DNA from: Gnetum montanum
Taxonomy: Eukaryota > Streptophyta > Gnetopsida > Gnetales > Gnetaceae
Direction: 5' to 3'
DNA: 34,818 nucleotides
Assembly: GCA_015680685.1 (NCBI GenBank)
Contig: MNCI01029993.1
Coordinates: 205,546 to 240,363, forward strand
Every line of letters starts with the position of its first letter. The stretch's first letter is position 1. The notes beneath the pieces were generated by a model. It saw nothing but the letters and a program-made list of their open reading frames with translations, was not told where the DNA came from and made no database searches. Below are positions 10,481 to 20,517 of the stretch, piece after piece. The translations under genes were made by a program, and so were the position numbers.

Positions 10481-11745
10481 AATGATAGGTGTAGTAACGA
10501 TCCCTATGGAAGAAGAAATTAAGAAACAAATAAAAGAAGACCCTTACTTTAAAAATATTTTAACCAATATTTTCAATGAGCCTCAATACCAACTCACTTC
10601 TAACGATTTATTGATAAAAGGACAAAGAGTATGCATATCAGAAGGAAATTGGAGACAAATTGTTGTGTGAAGCATATGAAGTACCATATGCAGGACACCC
10701 AGGTTATATTAAGACCTATATGATAGTTTGCAAATCTTATTTTTGGCTTGGAATGAAGAATGATGTGTTTGCATACATTAAAAATTATCCAACATGTCAA
10801 AGAATAAAAGTTGAACAAAGGAAACCTAGTGGATTATTACAACCCTTGGAAGTTCCAACCTGGAAATGGGAAGATATCACTATGGATTTCATTGTGGGAT
10901 TGCTAGTAACCAGAAAAGGAAATGACTCAATTTTTGTAGTAGTTGATCATCTATCAAAGATGAGACATTTTATAGCTTTGAAATCTACAAACACAACGGA
11001 AGAAATAGCCTAAAAATTCATATGAGATGTGTTTAGATTACATGGTTGTCTAAAATCTATCACTTTGGATAGAGATCCTAAATTCATATTTGAATTTTGG
11101 AAAAATTTCTTCAGAGAGCTTGGAACATAATTGAAATTTAGCACAGCTTATCATCCTGAAACTGATGGACAAATTGAACGAGTGAATAGAATATTAGAAG
11201 ATATCCTACAAAGTTACGTTGGAAGTAGACCAAAAACATGGGAGAACTATTTGCATTTGGTAGAATTTTCCTACAATAACAATTATCAAAGTTCCATACA
11301 TCGAACACCATTCGAAGTAGTATATGGACGTAATTGTCATACACCATTAACCTAGGTAGATCCAACCTTAAGAGCTAAATGGAAGCAAGAAGAAATGAAA
11401 ATAATGGAAAACATTGTCACAAGGGTTAAAATTTTTTTGCAAGCTACCTAACATAAATATAAAGGATATGTAGATCAACATTGACTTAAAAAAGAATTCC
11501 AAGTAGGAGATCAAGTATTATTGAGAGTAAAACCTACTAGAAGTTCTCTTAAATAGGGAAAATATACTAAATTAGCACCTAAATTTTGTGGACCTTTTAA
11601 AATCTCTGAAAGAATTGGTGAAGTAGCATATCGACTAAATATTCCTGAAACCTTAAAAATTCATCCAGTTTTTCATGTGAGCTTGTTAAAGAAATTTCAT
11701 GAAAATGATGTACCATATGTATTGGATTGGAATACTTTGCCATTA
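10481..11745 (+). pseudogene. D integrase, degenerate
   Basis: A frame change near 10660 shifts the polyprotein into the second frame. The zinc-binding HHCC region (10670-10810) contains GHPGYIKT and YFWLGMKNDV. The first His of HHCC appears as Tyr (CEAYEVPYAGH) and the first Cys as Tyr (KNYPTCQ), so zinc binding is lost. The catalytic core keeps its D,D-35-E residues: ITMDFIVGL, LDRDPKF and DGQIERVN. The C-terminal part has [23 protein letters not shown] and [12 protein letters not shown], typical of gypsy integrases. Stops at 11011, 11023, 11128, 11354, 11449, 11483 and 11554 are all one transition from Gln or Arg codons. Would insert the cDNA into the genome. Confidence 0.9.
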
Positions 11746-11931
11746 TGATCCAATGCTAGCTTTGAAGTAAAACCCATTGCTATTAAGGACCAACAACCCA
11801 AGAAATTATGAAATAAAACTATTAGCGAAGTACTTGTTCAATGATCAAATTGTCATCAATAGACTTGGGAAAACAAGGAGTTTATTTTAAATACTTACCC
11901 TCAACTTTTTGATCATCCAGATATTGAATGA
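11746..11931 (+). pseudogene. D C-terminal chromodomain
   Basis: After HPVFHVSLL and a linker, the reading includes EVKPIAIKDQQPKKL, ISEVLVQ and TWENKEFI...YPQLF. These match the integrase-linked chromodomain of plant chromoviruses, which directs insertion to modified chromatin. Four stops interrupt it (near 11746, 11808, 11841 and 11860). The final TGA is at 11929-11931. Downstream, TTTGTATAG before 11996 resembles a splice acceptor and DELDVEGG runs into the polypurine tract, so the frame may once have continued. Confidence 0.7.
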
Positions 11932-12099
11932 TAGGTTGAATTTATTATGGACGCAATAAATTATGTTTATAAATTTTAATCTTTTATTTGTATAGATGAT
12001 AATGAGGAAAATAAGGGAAATGAAGGTAAGGAGCATAACGATGAAGTAACTGTTAAGTAGTTGGATATCAAGGAAGTGCTCAAGGACGAGCTAGATGTT

Positions 12100-12113
12100 G
12101 AAGGGGGGTAGAT
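12100..12113 (+). other. D polypurine tract
   Basis: GAAGGGGGGTAGAT immediately before the 3' LTR, in the expected place for plus-strand priming. Confidence 0.85.
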
Positions 12114-12621
12114 TATAATGTCCTATCCCTTGTTAAGGGTGGAAACAATTTTAAACAATGTAATTAACCTTCTAATGAAGGGGTACCTTATTATGAGGAG
12201 TTATGACTTTTCATGTATCCCTTGGGAAAGGGTTTGACCTATGCTATTTAAGGTTGGGGTTAAAGGTCATGCTGGCATGAAGTTGTGGAGCCTGGAGAGG
12301 TGAGTAATAAGAGTTGGGTGAAGCAAGACAAAAAGGGACTGATCACCCCTTTGGTAGGATAGCCTAACCATGGTGGTAGTGCTGGATTGCCTCTAAGGCT
12401 TAAGTGGCATAGGAAGACAACCCAAAAGGGCTTTATAGTACTATCTTCCATTAATACAATTTTTCCATTTTTCTTTCCTTGCTTAGTTCTTTAGTATCAA
12501 TTATTTATTTTCTAATTAATTCATTATTTAAGTTTTTATAACCTTTTTGATATGCTATCCATGATGAACATAATAAATTAGGCATTCGTATTTTTATGAC
12601 ATCTAGGAATGGGATGTCACA
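12114..12621 (+). repeat. D 3' LTR
   Basis: 508 bases, starting TATAATG (the canonical TG mutated to TA) and ending GATGTCACA. Aligns end to end with 3282-3789. Target copy GATGG follows at 12622-12626. Confidence 0.92.
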
Positions 12622-12626
12622 GATGG

Positions 12627-12697
12627 GGCCTCATCGATGCGGTCAGTTGCATCGATGAGGCCTTGTCAATGCAATTGTTGATCACCATTGATGATCA
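12627..12697 (-). repeat. B 3' LTR fragment right of D (U3 end)
   Basis: GATGCGGTCAG, GCATCGATGAGGCC and TTGTCAATGC are the same kind of ATCGAT-centred repeats as the U3 of A, B and C. The LTR boundary is not sharp; I place it at ATGATCA (12691-12697) because ATTGACTTTAG follows, resembling the ATTGACTAAATG found after C's 3' LTR. Inferred. Confidence 0.5.
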
Positions 12698-13025
12698 TTG
12701 ACTTTAGTTAAACGTGCAAAATACAAGGAGTTTTAGAGTAAAATTGGTGTTAAATGAAAGCTTAAAAGGCCAAGAATAGTATGAAAATATGAGAAGAGGG
12801 TGTTGAAGCTCATAATTTTGGAAAAATGGAGAAAAATTGATTAGGGAGATGAATGAAATAAAAGGCTTAAGGAGCATTGAGTGGAATACTTAATGGAATA
12901 TGCAAAATATATGATTTTAGCAATGTCAAAGGTAAGGGACCTTAACTAACCAAACCAAGAGCTATGCAAGTGGATCCTCCCCATAGTAGGCTCATGTCAT
13001 TTTTGCCCTTGCATAACCTCAACCA
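12698..13025 (-). other. B 3' noncoding region
   Basis: No open frame. The block at about 12969-13018 (GCAAGTGGATCCTCCCCA... GCCCTTGCATAACC) matches 3' noncoding sequence of A (from about 16769) and C (from about 23073), so this is the region between gag and 3' LTR. Confidence 0.6.
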
Positions 13026-14010
13026 GAAAGCTTGAGTTTTTACCACTCATTTTCTATGTTTTGTAAGGCACAAGCATCATGGAAAGCTTGTAGATGTGTT
13101 TGTGAATTAGAGTTGTATTCCCCCTCAAATCTTGGGATATTGTTCATGTCTAAGTGCTTGATATGACTATCTTTCATATGCTTGGTTGGAATGTTAACTA
13201 CCTCTGCAATGTTGAGCATACTTCAAGTTGCTAATAGAGGTTCATCATCATCACTACGTCGATGATGCTGATGATGGTTTTGGCCACCCCTTTAGTCTTG
13301 GTGACCTTCACAGTCATTGTTGTCTCATTGATCACCTTCATCACGAGTATTTTGACGATGGCTTCTATGAGAACCATCAGATGAAGAGGAATGTTCAAAA
13401 TCAGATGAAGAGGATGAAGAGGAAGGTGTACTACCACCGCCACCATGGTGTTTGCCACCACTCTTTCACTTATTGTGGCTATCATCATTAGATCCCTTGA
13501 TATTGTGATGCTTGCTTGAGTCCCTACCTTGACTATCACTTTTTCCTGAACCTATTTTATGAATAGTAGATCACAGGTTCAGGGTCACATCCTTGTCACT
13601 AGTAACAAGGGGTGGAGAATCGTCATGTTGAGACCCTTCAAAGGGAGGATCCTCATTGTCATATTAATCTAGTAGGAATAAGGAATTAGTGAAGTGTTTC
13701 ACCTTCATAGCATCATGGAGCTTCTCCTGACGTCGATCTCGTTTACGTTGTGTTTCAGTGGGATGGTAGTTTTGAGTGTCATAACCATCCATAATGTCTT
13801 CTTCATGAAGATCTACTATGTCCAACTTCTTAAGGGTTTGCAATAGCATCCCAAGCATAGATCTATTAGGGGGGCAAGACAATGTTTCCCTTCATATCAC
13901 ACCATCATAGTTGTTCATCTTGATGTAGGATGAAGGTGAAGTTTGGTACAAACTCGTTTGGATGAGTATATACCACCTTGCACTCCTATGGGACTGACAA
14001 TTTGACATCT
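13026..14010 (-). pseudogene. B gag remnant, truncated by internal deletion
   Basis: From about 14010 on the minus strand the frame gives THPNEFVPNFTFILHQDEQL, then at 13882-13664 LHEEDIMDGYDTQNYHPTET, aligning with E gag (DDFDTRDYHPTDAQR). A His/Arg-rich linker follows. At 13200-13028 the block corresponding to MNNIPRFEGG...WQKLKLF is present but frame-broken. After that gag stops abruptly: the next sequence is 3' noncoding. The capsid C-terminal half and the knuckle are missing, so the element lost roughly 2 kb relative to A. Confidence 0.7.
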
Positions 14011-14172
14011 TCGTGCTTGTAAGAAGAAGAAGAAATTTTGCAAAACAAAATAAAATTATTAGTATGCTTTTATAATTTTATGTATAGTGGGAATGATATT
14101 GACCTTATGGTACATACAATGATATTAATGGTATTTACTTAGTATTAAATAGCACATGTTCAACAAAAAAAG

Positions 14173-14190
14173 TCCTTGGCAATGATGCCA
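14173..14190 (-). other. B primer binding site, tRNA-Asp type
   Basis: Minus strand reads TGGCATCATTGCCAAGGA. It differs from A's TGGCGCCGTTGCCAAGGA only inside the CpG-containing part. One base separates it from the LTR. Confidence 0.8.
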
Positions 14191-14191
14191 A

Positions 14192-14967
14192 TGATAAGTA
14201 GTGAGGTACCTCTATGCCCAACCATATGAATCACAAAGCATTCACACACGATCTGGTCAAATTTCGTGGACTTTATCATTTCTAGTGCACTAGTCTTTAG
14301 GAAGTGAATTGTGCCTTAAGGTCAATAATTATCTTCCCAATTACACTTGTGACATACAATGGTATGATTAAGTGTAATTGAGGCATTTGATTTTTATCAT
14401 TTTGTATTTTTATGGTTTTGATGCTTAAAAGGAGATAGAGTAATTGGATTGACTAATTTACTTTAACTAATTAACTAATGTATAACTAATCTTAACATAA
14501 GCATTTGATCCCACTTTCTATACACATCTTGAACCCACATATCCATTGCTGGGTGACCAAGTGCTACACTACTAGGTGTACCAAGCAATAACACTGTTGG
14601 GATTACTAAGCGAATGCATGTTATGCTTGTGTAATCTATCTTACTTGTCTCATTAACTTAAATTCTAGAAAACATTTAATAAATAATTAAAAAAATTAAA
14701 TAAATAATCAAAAAAATTAAATGCATAAATGAAATAGCTAACTTATCCAAAGTGTTGCAAGGTTTATTAGAAAGCTTATCTTTATTGTTGCACACACTAT
14801 CGTGCTTAGGTACAACAATGCTTGAATAAAAATCCATACACTTAATGACTCCTACTGCAGGCACTCGGGAAAAAAATTCTAACTTTCAAATGGAAAAATT
14901 GCAAGAGCTTTGTTGCAACTACAATCTCTCATGCCATAAATGTGGTTGATAGGCATGTATTTATAGC
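14192..14967 (-). repeat. B 5' LTR, R/U5 part up to the A insertion
   Basis: Begins on the plus strand TGATAAGTAGTGAGGTACC. Contains three ACCAAG/ACTAAG repeats (about 14540-14615) shared with A, C and E. A TATAAATA box (minus strand, 14965-14958) is cut by A. Bases 14963-14967 (ATAGC) are the left copy of A's target duplication. Continues at 20518-20640. Confidence 0.85.
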
Positions 14968-15880
14968 TGATGAGCGGCAAGGTACCCCTACACTCAACCA
15001 TACAAATACGAGCATTCATGCACGATCTAGTCGAACTCCGTGGACAGGCTAGTTGTGGTATCTAGATAGTTACACATTGATCACAGTTCGCTGTCTTCCC
15101 ACCTAGACTAGTATTGCTTTGTCACGTATGGTGTAGTCTAGAGTGAGGCATATGATGTGATCCTAAACTAATGCTACTCCTAGAGACAATGGAAGATAAT
15201 ATTAATTAAACTAATGAGCAATAGGAAATGAGTCTAAGCTAGCCTAAGTGCGATGAGTATCCGTTCCTTAATCATCTGTACACATCTTGGACCTCATGCA
15301 TGACTACCACTGGGGTCACCAAGCGTAGATCCTAGGTACGTTGCTGGGTTACCAAGTAGGCACACTTAAATGCTCGTGATTAAGTCCTACTCATTCCACA
15401 TTTAACAACAGGAATAGCAAATGATGATAAATAAATATTAACTAGGAAAGAAATAAATATTAACTAAGAAAGCAATAAATAATAATAACAATTAAGAATT
15501 AAATTAAAAAATTAAACTAAGTGAATGCTGCAATGATGAAGTAATCTCAATCTTTATTTCTGATCATGTGCGCATCCAAGTATGTCACACTCAAATAAAG
15601 GTTCCGTACAATTACAAGCATCACACTACGGGCATGCACTGGGAAAATATTCATGCACTGGGAAAATATTCTAACTCCTATGGAAACAAACTGAAAGAGT
15701 CTAGCTACAAATGACAAAAGGATGCATAAATGAGGCGAAGGGCCCTCTTATTTATAGGCCAGGATAGGTGGCTGCATAACAGGGCCCATTCGACGTAGGA
15801 AGGCTATGTTGATGGGGCTGCGTCGATGTTGCTGCGTATACGTGGCCCTGTTGATGCATCGACTTACTGACACTTCATCA
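14968..15880 (-). repeat. A 3' LTR
   Basis: 913 bases, TGATGAGCGG...CTTCATCA on the plus strand. TATAAATA on the minus strand at 15756-15749. Differs from the 5' LTR by scattered transitions, a 19-base duplication of CATGCACTGGGAAAATATT (near 15633-15670) and a longer U3 array. Confidence 0.92.
15775..15870 (-). repeat. A 3' LTR U3 array
   Basis: Repeats such as TCGACGTA, TTGATGGGG, CGTCGATG and GATGCATCGAC, each containing or flanking a TCGA/ATCGAT palindrome, lie between the TATA box and the LTR outer end. Confidence 0.55.
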
Positions 15881-15890
15881 TACCCCCACG
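15881..15890 (-). other. A polypurine tract
   Basis: Minus strand CGTGGGGGTA directly precedes the 3' LTR. C has CGTGAGGGTA in the same place. Confidence 0.75.
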
Positions 15891-16051
15891 ATTGAGTAAA
15901 AAGTCATCCTCGAGTCAAAGTGAGGAACAAGATCAATTGAATACACAGTGGATAGGTATGGGATTATTTACTAACTAGAAATTTATTCATGTCGCAGTGG
16001 GGAATTAAACAAAATTTGGACAGAGACACAAATTGACAAAATTTGTGGAAC

Positions 16052-16486
16052 TCATGGGGTTCCTAGTAGTGGTGGCTCCTCCATGGGTGCCTTTCCTTTG
16101 TTCTGTGTGCTAGGCTTCTGAGATTGATACCATTGAAGAAGCACCTGACGTTTCTCCTCTTCTATTTGAGGATTATGAGCCATCCATGTTGATGTTCCAA
16201 TGTTTGATGGAGTCGGCACTTTTCATGGACACGGTAGTTGTTGGAACACTTGATTGGCCTTGACATGCCATGCTACAAATAGTCGTCGTTCCTCTTCATA
16301 GGCTCGGGCCTTGACCTCTCATCCCTTTGCTTGGATATATTATGTAGTAATAGGAGTTTTATGATGGATGATGAATGATTGCCTTTTGCTCTGCATGTTC
16401 TGCATGAGGTCCTTAGCCTCTGCCTCCCCTAGGCCGTTCAGTTGCACCATGAGAAGGTCCTCCTTGTTGTCTTCTTTTAGGGCCAT
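16052..16486 (-). CDS. A small 3' ORF (ORF2), 144 codons with three internal stops
   Basis: Minus-strand ATG at 16486 begins MALKEDNKEDLLMVQLNGLG, and the frame runs without any frameshift to a TGA at 16054-16052. Three premature stops (TAA at codon 49, TGA at codons 56 and 88) interrupt it; both TGAs are one transition from CGA. Further segments are ARAYEEERRLFVAWHVKANQ and QIEEEKRQVLLQWYQSQKPS. It is acidic N-terminally, then basic and Gln-rich, with no membrane segment or signal peptide. The ATG lies directly after GTGATTATAG, a good splice-acceptor sequence, suggesting expression from a spliced RNA. C has a decayed counterpart at the same place. Function unknown; in Athila an env-like ORF occupies this position, but I see no similarity to one. 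Confidence 0.55.
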
Positions 16487-17300
16487 CTATAATCACACAA
16501 AGATCAATTTTTAGTGAGGTTATTTGAAAAGAGTTCAATGATTTCATACCTTACTCATTACCTTTCATAAATGTTGAATTCTTTACTTAGTGTGATTTTA
16601 GAGTGAGAAATTTGTCAAGGAAGTTGTCCCAAAAGTTGAATGTCAGACTTGGTTTTGAGAAACGTTTGATAAAATAATGACAAAGGAAAGAATGGATTTG
16701 ACAATGAAATACTTGGAGGGTATAAGATGATGTGGTGGTGTGCAATAAGTACAAATTACAAAAGTCATGCAAGTGGGTCCTCCCCAAAGCAGGTTCCAAC
16801 CTATAATGCCCTTACGTAACCACACCTTAAAATGTCCGTAGGCACTAGAAGGGTTAAATGTAATTTATAATGATGCAAAAAAACACACACATGTTGATAC
16901 CAGCATGATGAGGTATGAATTCAATGCTATACAAGACACGAGTCACAAATACATGAACAGTGAGATGGAATGAATTGGAGAAGGGATTCCAGAGATAGGG
17001 ACGTGAGGTAACTGACTTAGGGCACAATGAATCCTGTGTGTAAAGCATGATTAACATGTCATTAACCCGTTGTTCCAAGATCAGGACCAAGTCCATTTCT
17101 CTAATCAGTAACATTGCATTGTTTCATCCCATGATGAGCAACTATGAGAGTACCATAACAACAAGGCGTACGATCACTTGGCATTTTATTCAAGGGAGGA
17201 GTGATTTTTGTTTTGTGGCACTTTTCTTGTCTCTTCTTTTTCTATTTCTTCTCTCTCTTTTTTTTCTTTTGAATACTGAATCCAGAGAAGCCACCAACCG
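16487..17300 (-). other. A noncoding region between gag and ORF2
   Basis: Contains blocks conserved with C. The CCTCACGTCCCTATCTCTGG region (about 16990-17010, minus strand) matches C near 23290-23310, and GCAAGTGGGTCCTCCCCA (16769 on) matches B and C. A pyrimidine-rich plus-strand tract occupies 17217-17270. Short open frames at 16587-16825 and 16854-17114 are not preserved in C. The region could be an intron ahead of ORF2. Confidence 0.5.
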
Positions 17301-17487
17301 TTAGGCATGGGTGCATATCTTTCCAGTGGGACCCCCTAGAATAGCATTGGATTTTTGAGTTCCCTTTTGATTACTCCTACTCCCATTTTTTGTTAGATCT
17401 ACAAGGATCTTAGTACAACCAAGCTGCATGATAACTCCCATAGATNATCCATGAATAAAATACTCATGTGGCTCATTGGTTGAGGTG

Positions 17488-18301
17488 NNNNNNNNNNNNN
17501 NNNNNNNNNNNNNNNNNNNNNNNNNNNNNNNNNNNNNNNNNNNNNNNNNNNNNNNNNNNNNNNNNNNNNNNNNNNNNNNNNNNNNNNNNNNNNNNNNNNN
17601 NNNNNNNNNNNNNNNNNNNNNNNNNNNNNNNNNNNNNNNNNNNNNNNNNNNNNNNNNNNNNNNNNNNNNNNNNNNNNNNNNNNNNNNNNNNNNNNNNNNN
17701 NNNNNNNNNNNNNNNNNNNNNNNNNNNNNNNNNNNNNNNNNNNNNNNNNNNNNNNNNNNNNNNNNNNNNNNNNNNNNNNNNNNNNNNNNNNNNNNNNNNN
17801 NNNNNNNNNNNNNNNNNNNNNNNNNNNNNNNNNNNNNNNNNNNNNNNNNNNNNNNNNNNNNNNNNNNNNNNNNNNNNNNNNNNNNNNNNNNNNNNNNNNN
17901 NNNNNNNNNNNNNNNNNNNNNNNNNNNNNNNNNNNNNNNNNNNNNNNNNNNNNNNNNNNNNNNNNNNNNNNNNNNNNNNNNNNNNNNNNNNNNNNNNNNN
18001 NNNNNNNNNNNNNNNNNNNNNNNNNNNNNNNNNNNNNNNNNNNNNNNNNNNNNNNNNNNNNNNNNNNNNNNNNNNNNNNNNNNNNNNNNNNNNNNNNNNN
18101 NNNNNNNNNNNNNNNNNNNNNNNNNNNNNNNNNNNNNNNNNNNNNNNNNNNNNNNNNNNNNNNNNNNNNNNNNNNNNNNNNNNNNNNNNNNNNNNNNNNN
18201 NNNNNNNNNNNNNNNNNNNNNNNNNNNNNNNNNNNNNNNNNNNNNNNNNNNNNNNNNNNNNNNNNNNNNNNNNNNNNNNNNNNNNNNNNNNNNNNNNNNN
18301 N
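17488..18301. other. Assembly gap (814 N)
   Basis: Run of N inside A gag. Apparent open frames through it are meaningless. Confidence 1.
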
Positions 18302-18381
18302 TGTGGTTGGACATAGTATTTTTGTACGAACTCTGGATGTAACATTCCTTCCCAATGCTCATATAAATGTGACAAGATTGG

Positions 18382-18420
18382 ATATTGACCTTTGGGGTGA
18401 TCGTACAAGAAAATATTGCA
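18382..18420 (-). other. Gag zinc-knuckle variant in A (C-x2-F-x3-H-x4-Y)
   Basis: Reads CNIFLYDHPKGQY then PILSHL. Same 13-residue spacing as in E and C; the second and last Cys positions are Phe and Tyr. Confidence 0.55.
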
Positions 18421-19631
18421 TTCATATGTATGATTGGAAGTTGAGCTCTTATCCCTATTCTCTTCTACCCATTGTTTCGATTGTCACGTGGTGTCCTGTC
18501 CTGTTTCTCGATTTGGCATAGTTTTTCCTCTAATAATGTTAGCATATTCTCCACATATTTCATGTACCCAGTCTGTCATCTTATTAATCTTTGCCTTAAT
18601 TTCATCTAGTGATTGTAGGATTGGCAAAGATGATTCCACCTCCTTGAAGTGAGTTGATTTCTCCTCCTCATGATCATGGACCCTTGTTAAGTTAAGATTT
18701 TGGTCCTGTTGAGAATTTTCAACATTCTCCCATTTGGCTATTTCTCCTTCTTCTTTTGCTATCTGCTTAATAAGCTCTTGGAGTTGATGGGTTCATAGCT
18801 CATTTAGTTGACCTTGGGCATACATCCCTAGGGTCTCCCTTGTTTCATTACGGAGCCCATCTATGATATGGTACATTAGCCTTTCCTCGAAGAACCCATG
18901 GCTTGGGTAGTTGATTAACAGTGCATAATATCTTTCCAAGGCCATGTCCAAGGGTTCATGTTACACTTGTTTCCATTCTTGGATTTGTCTCCTCAAGGCT
19001 GACACTCTCGCATAGGTTTGATATCTTTCGTTGAAAAGTTCTACCATTGTCGGCCAATGTCGAATTGATTTTGGTTTTAATGACCTATACCATACTTTTG
19101 CTTGGCCAATGAGTGTTAGAGGAAAGAGCTTAAGTTTTTGCCACCCATTATCAATATTGTTCCATGTACAGGCATCATAGAAGGCTTGTAAATGTTGTTG
19201 CAGATTTGAATCATAACCTCCTGAAAACTTGGGAAATTTTTTTAAATTAAGCATGGGTAGACAACTTTCCTTACAATGCTTGCGGGCTATTCGAACAGCC
19301 TCATGTATTTTCGTTAAGCTTGTAGTGGCTAGTAGGGGTTCATCGTCATCAGGTAAGTTATGCTTTCGTGCGTTGGGATGATGTTTTCTTTGTTTATGTT
19401 TATAAGAAACCCCCACCTCCGCTTGCGTACTCCAATCTTCATAATATTCGTTGGTTCTCCAATGAATTGCCTCACTAGATGTGGCATTATTATAGTCTTG
19501 TAGGAGAGACATGGTTGTGAATTTGTGTGTGATTTTAATTGAATTGAATTTAATTTCTTTTCTAAAGGATAGATCATTAATTCCTATACAACGACCTTGT
19601 ATGATATAACTAATCTAGATAACTAGCACCA

Positions 19632-19649
19632 TCCTTGGCAACGGCGCCA
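19632..19649 (-). other. A primer binding site, tRNA-Asp
   Basis: Minus strand TGGCGCCGTTGCCAAGGA. The first 13 bases are a perfect complement of the plant tRNA-Asp 3' end; then AA replaces GG. Best-preserved primer site of the window. Confidence 0.9.
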
Positions 19650-19650
19650 A

Positions 19651-20512
19651 TGATGAGCGGCAAGGTACCCCTACACTCAACCATATGAATACGAGCGTTC
19701 ATGCATGATTCGGTCGAACTTCGTGGACAGGCTAGTTGTTGTATCTAGATAGTTACACGTTGATCGCAGTTCGCTATCTTCCCACCTGGACTAGTATTGC
19801 TTTGTCACGTATGGTTTAGTCTAGAGTGAGGCATATGATGTGATCCTAAACTAATGCTACTCCTAGAGACAATGGAAGATAATATTAATTAAACTAATGA
19901 GCAATAGGAAATGAGTCTAAGCTAGCCTAAGTGCGATGAGTATCCATTCCTTAATCATCTGTACACATCTTGGACCTCGTGCATGACTACCACTGGGGTC
20001 ACCAAGTGTAGATCCTAGGTACGCTGTTGGGTTACCAAGTAGTCACACTTAAATGCTCATGATTAAGTCATACTCATTCTGCATTTAACAACAGGAATAG
20101 AAAATGATGATAAATAAATATTAACTAAGAAAGAAATAAATATTAACTAAGAAATCAATAAATAATAATAACAATTAACAATTAAATTAAAAAATTAAAC
20201 TAAGTGAATGCTGCAATGATGAAGTAATCTTGATCTTTATTTTCGATCATGTGCATGTCCAAGTACGTCACACTGGAATAAAGGTTCTGTACAATTACAA
20301 GCATCACACTGTGGGCATGCACTGGGAAAATATTCTAACTCCTGTGGAAACAAACTGAAAGAGTCTAGCTACAAATGACAAAAGGATGCCTAAATGAGAT
20401 GGAGGGCCCTCTTATTTATAGGCCGGGATAGGTGGCTGCGTAACTGAGGCCCCGTCGACGTGGTTGCATATATGCGGCCCCGTCGACGCATCGACTTAAT
20501 GATACTTCATCA
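19651..20512 (-). repeat. A 5' LTR
   Basis: 862 bases, TGATGAGCGG...CTTCATCA. TATAAATA on the minus strand at 20420-20413. Short U3 array with CGTCGACG palindromes at 20448-20492. Target copy ATAGC follows. Confidence 0.93.
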
Positions 20513-20517
20513 ATAGC

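Larger units (their letters stand above)
3282..12621 (+). mobile_element. Element D: complete but decayed Ty3/gypsy chromovirus with antisense gene
   Basis: Two 508-base LTRs (3282-3789 and 12114-12621) flank 8.3 kb of interior, and a 5-base target duplication GATGG (3277-3281, 12622-12626) marks a single integration. Interior order is primer site, G-rich purine tract, an antisense intron-containing gene (4010-6234), a low-complexity spacer, then gag, protease, RT, RNase H, integrase and chromodomain in the usual Ty3/gypsy order, and a polypurine tract. My hand alignment of the two LTRs gives about 60 differences, mostly transitions, so the insertion is old. About twenty premature stops and at least three frame changes make it non-functional; C-to-T decay explains almost all the stops. 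The chromodomain and the C-x2-C-x3-H-x4-C knuckle suggest a chromovirus, perhaps near the Galadriel lineage (uncertain). Confidence 0.92.
17301..19512 (-). pseudogene. A gag, with assembly gap and one early stop
   Basis: Minus-strand ATG at 19512 (MSLLQDYNNATSSEAIHW) opens 183 codons to a TAA at 18963-18961; the same frame resumes beyond with HEPLDMALERYYALL. Domains in order: charged N-terminus; FPKFSGGYDSNLQQHLQAF; WQKLKLFPLTLIGQAKVWYR (gag core); MVELFNERYQTYARVSALRR; SHGFFEERLMYHIIDGLRNE; MYAQGQLNEL; a charged coiled stretch; and a knuckle-like site at 18420-18382. The 814 unknown bases follow, and the frame seems to close at 17301 (...GKICTHA). The HG...DGLRNETR pattern resembles Athila gag (family knowledge). 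It is the best-preserved gag of its type in the window. Would form particles and package RNA. Confidence 0.82.
14968..20512 (-). mobile_element. Element A: complete gag-only Athila-like retrotransposon
   Basis: LTRs at 14968-15880 (3') and 19651-20512 (5'), perfect target duplication ATAGC (14963-14967, 20513-20517), well-preserved tRNA-Asp primer site and a GGGGG-containing polypurine tract. Interior of 3.77 kb holds gag (19512-17301, with an 814-base assembly gap) and a small second ORF (16486-16052). No protease, RT or integrase is visible, and the gap is too short to hold them all, so the element is non-autonomous. The LTRs are clearly more alike than those of D, and it lies inside B, so it is among the youngest insertions here. 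Confidence 0.92.

Noticed and set aside
13228-13491. His-rich plus-strand frame that looks like a metal-binding protein
   Set aside because: Antisense to the Arg/His-rich linker of B gag; no counterpart in related elements.
17301-18425. Long open frames on both strands through 17488-18301
   Set aside because: They are open only because the region is unknown bases.
19632-19649. tRNA-Asp-like 3' end sequence
   Set aside because: Only the acceptor-side complement is present, exactly beside an LTR; it is a primer binding site, not a tRNA gene.
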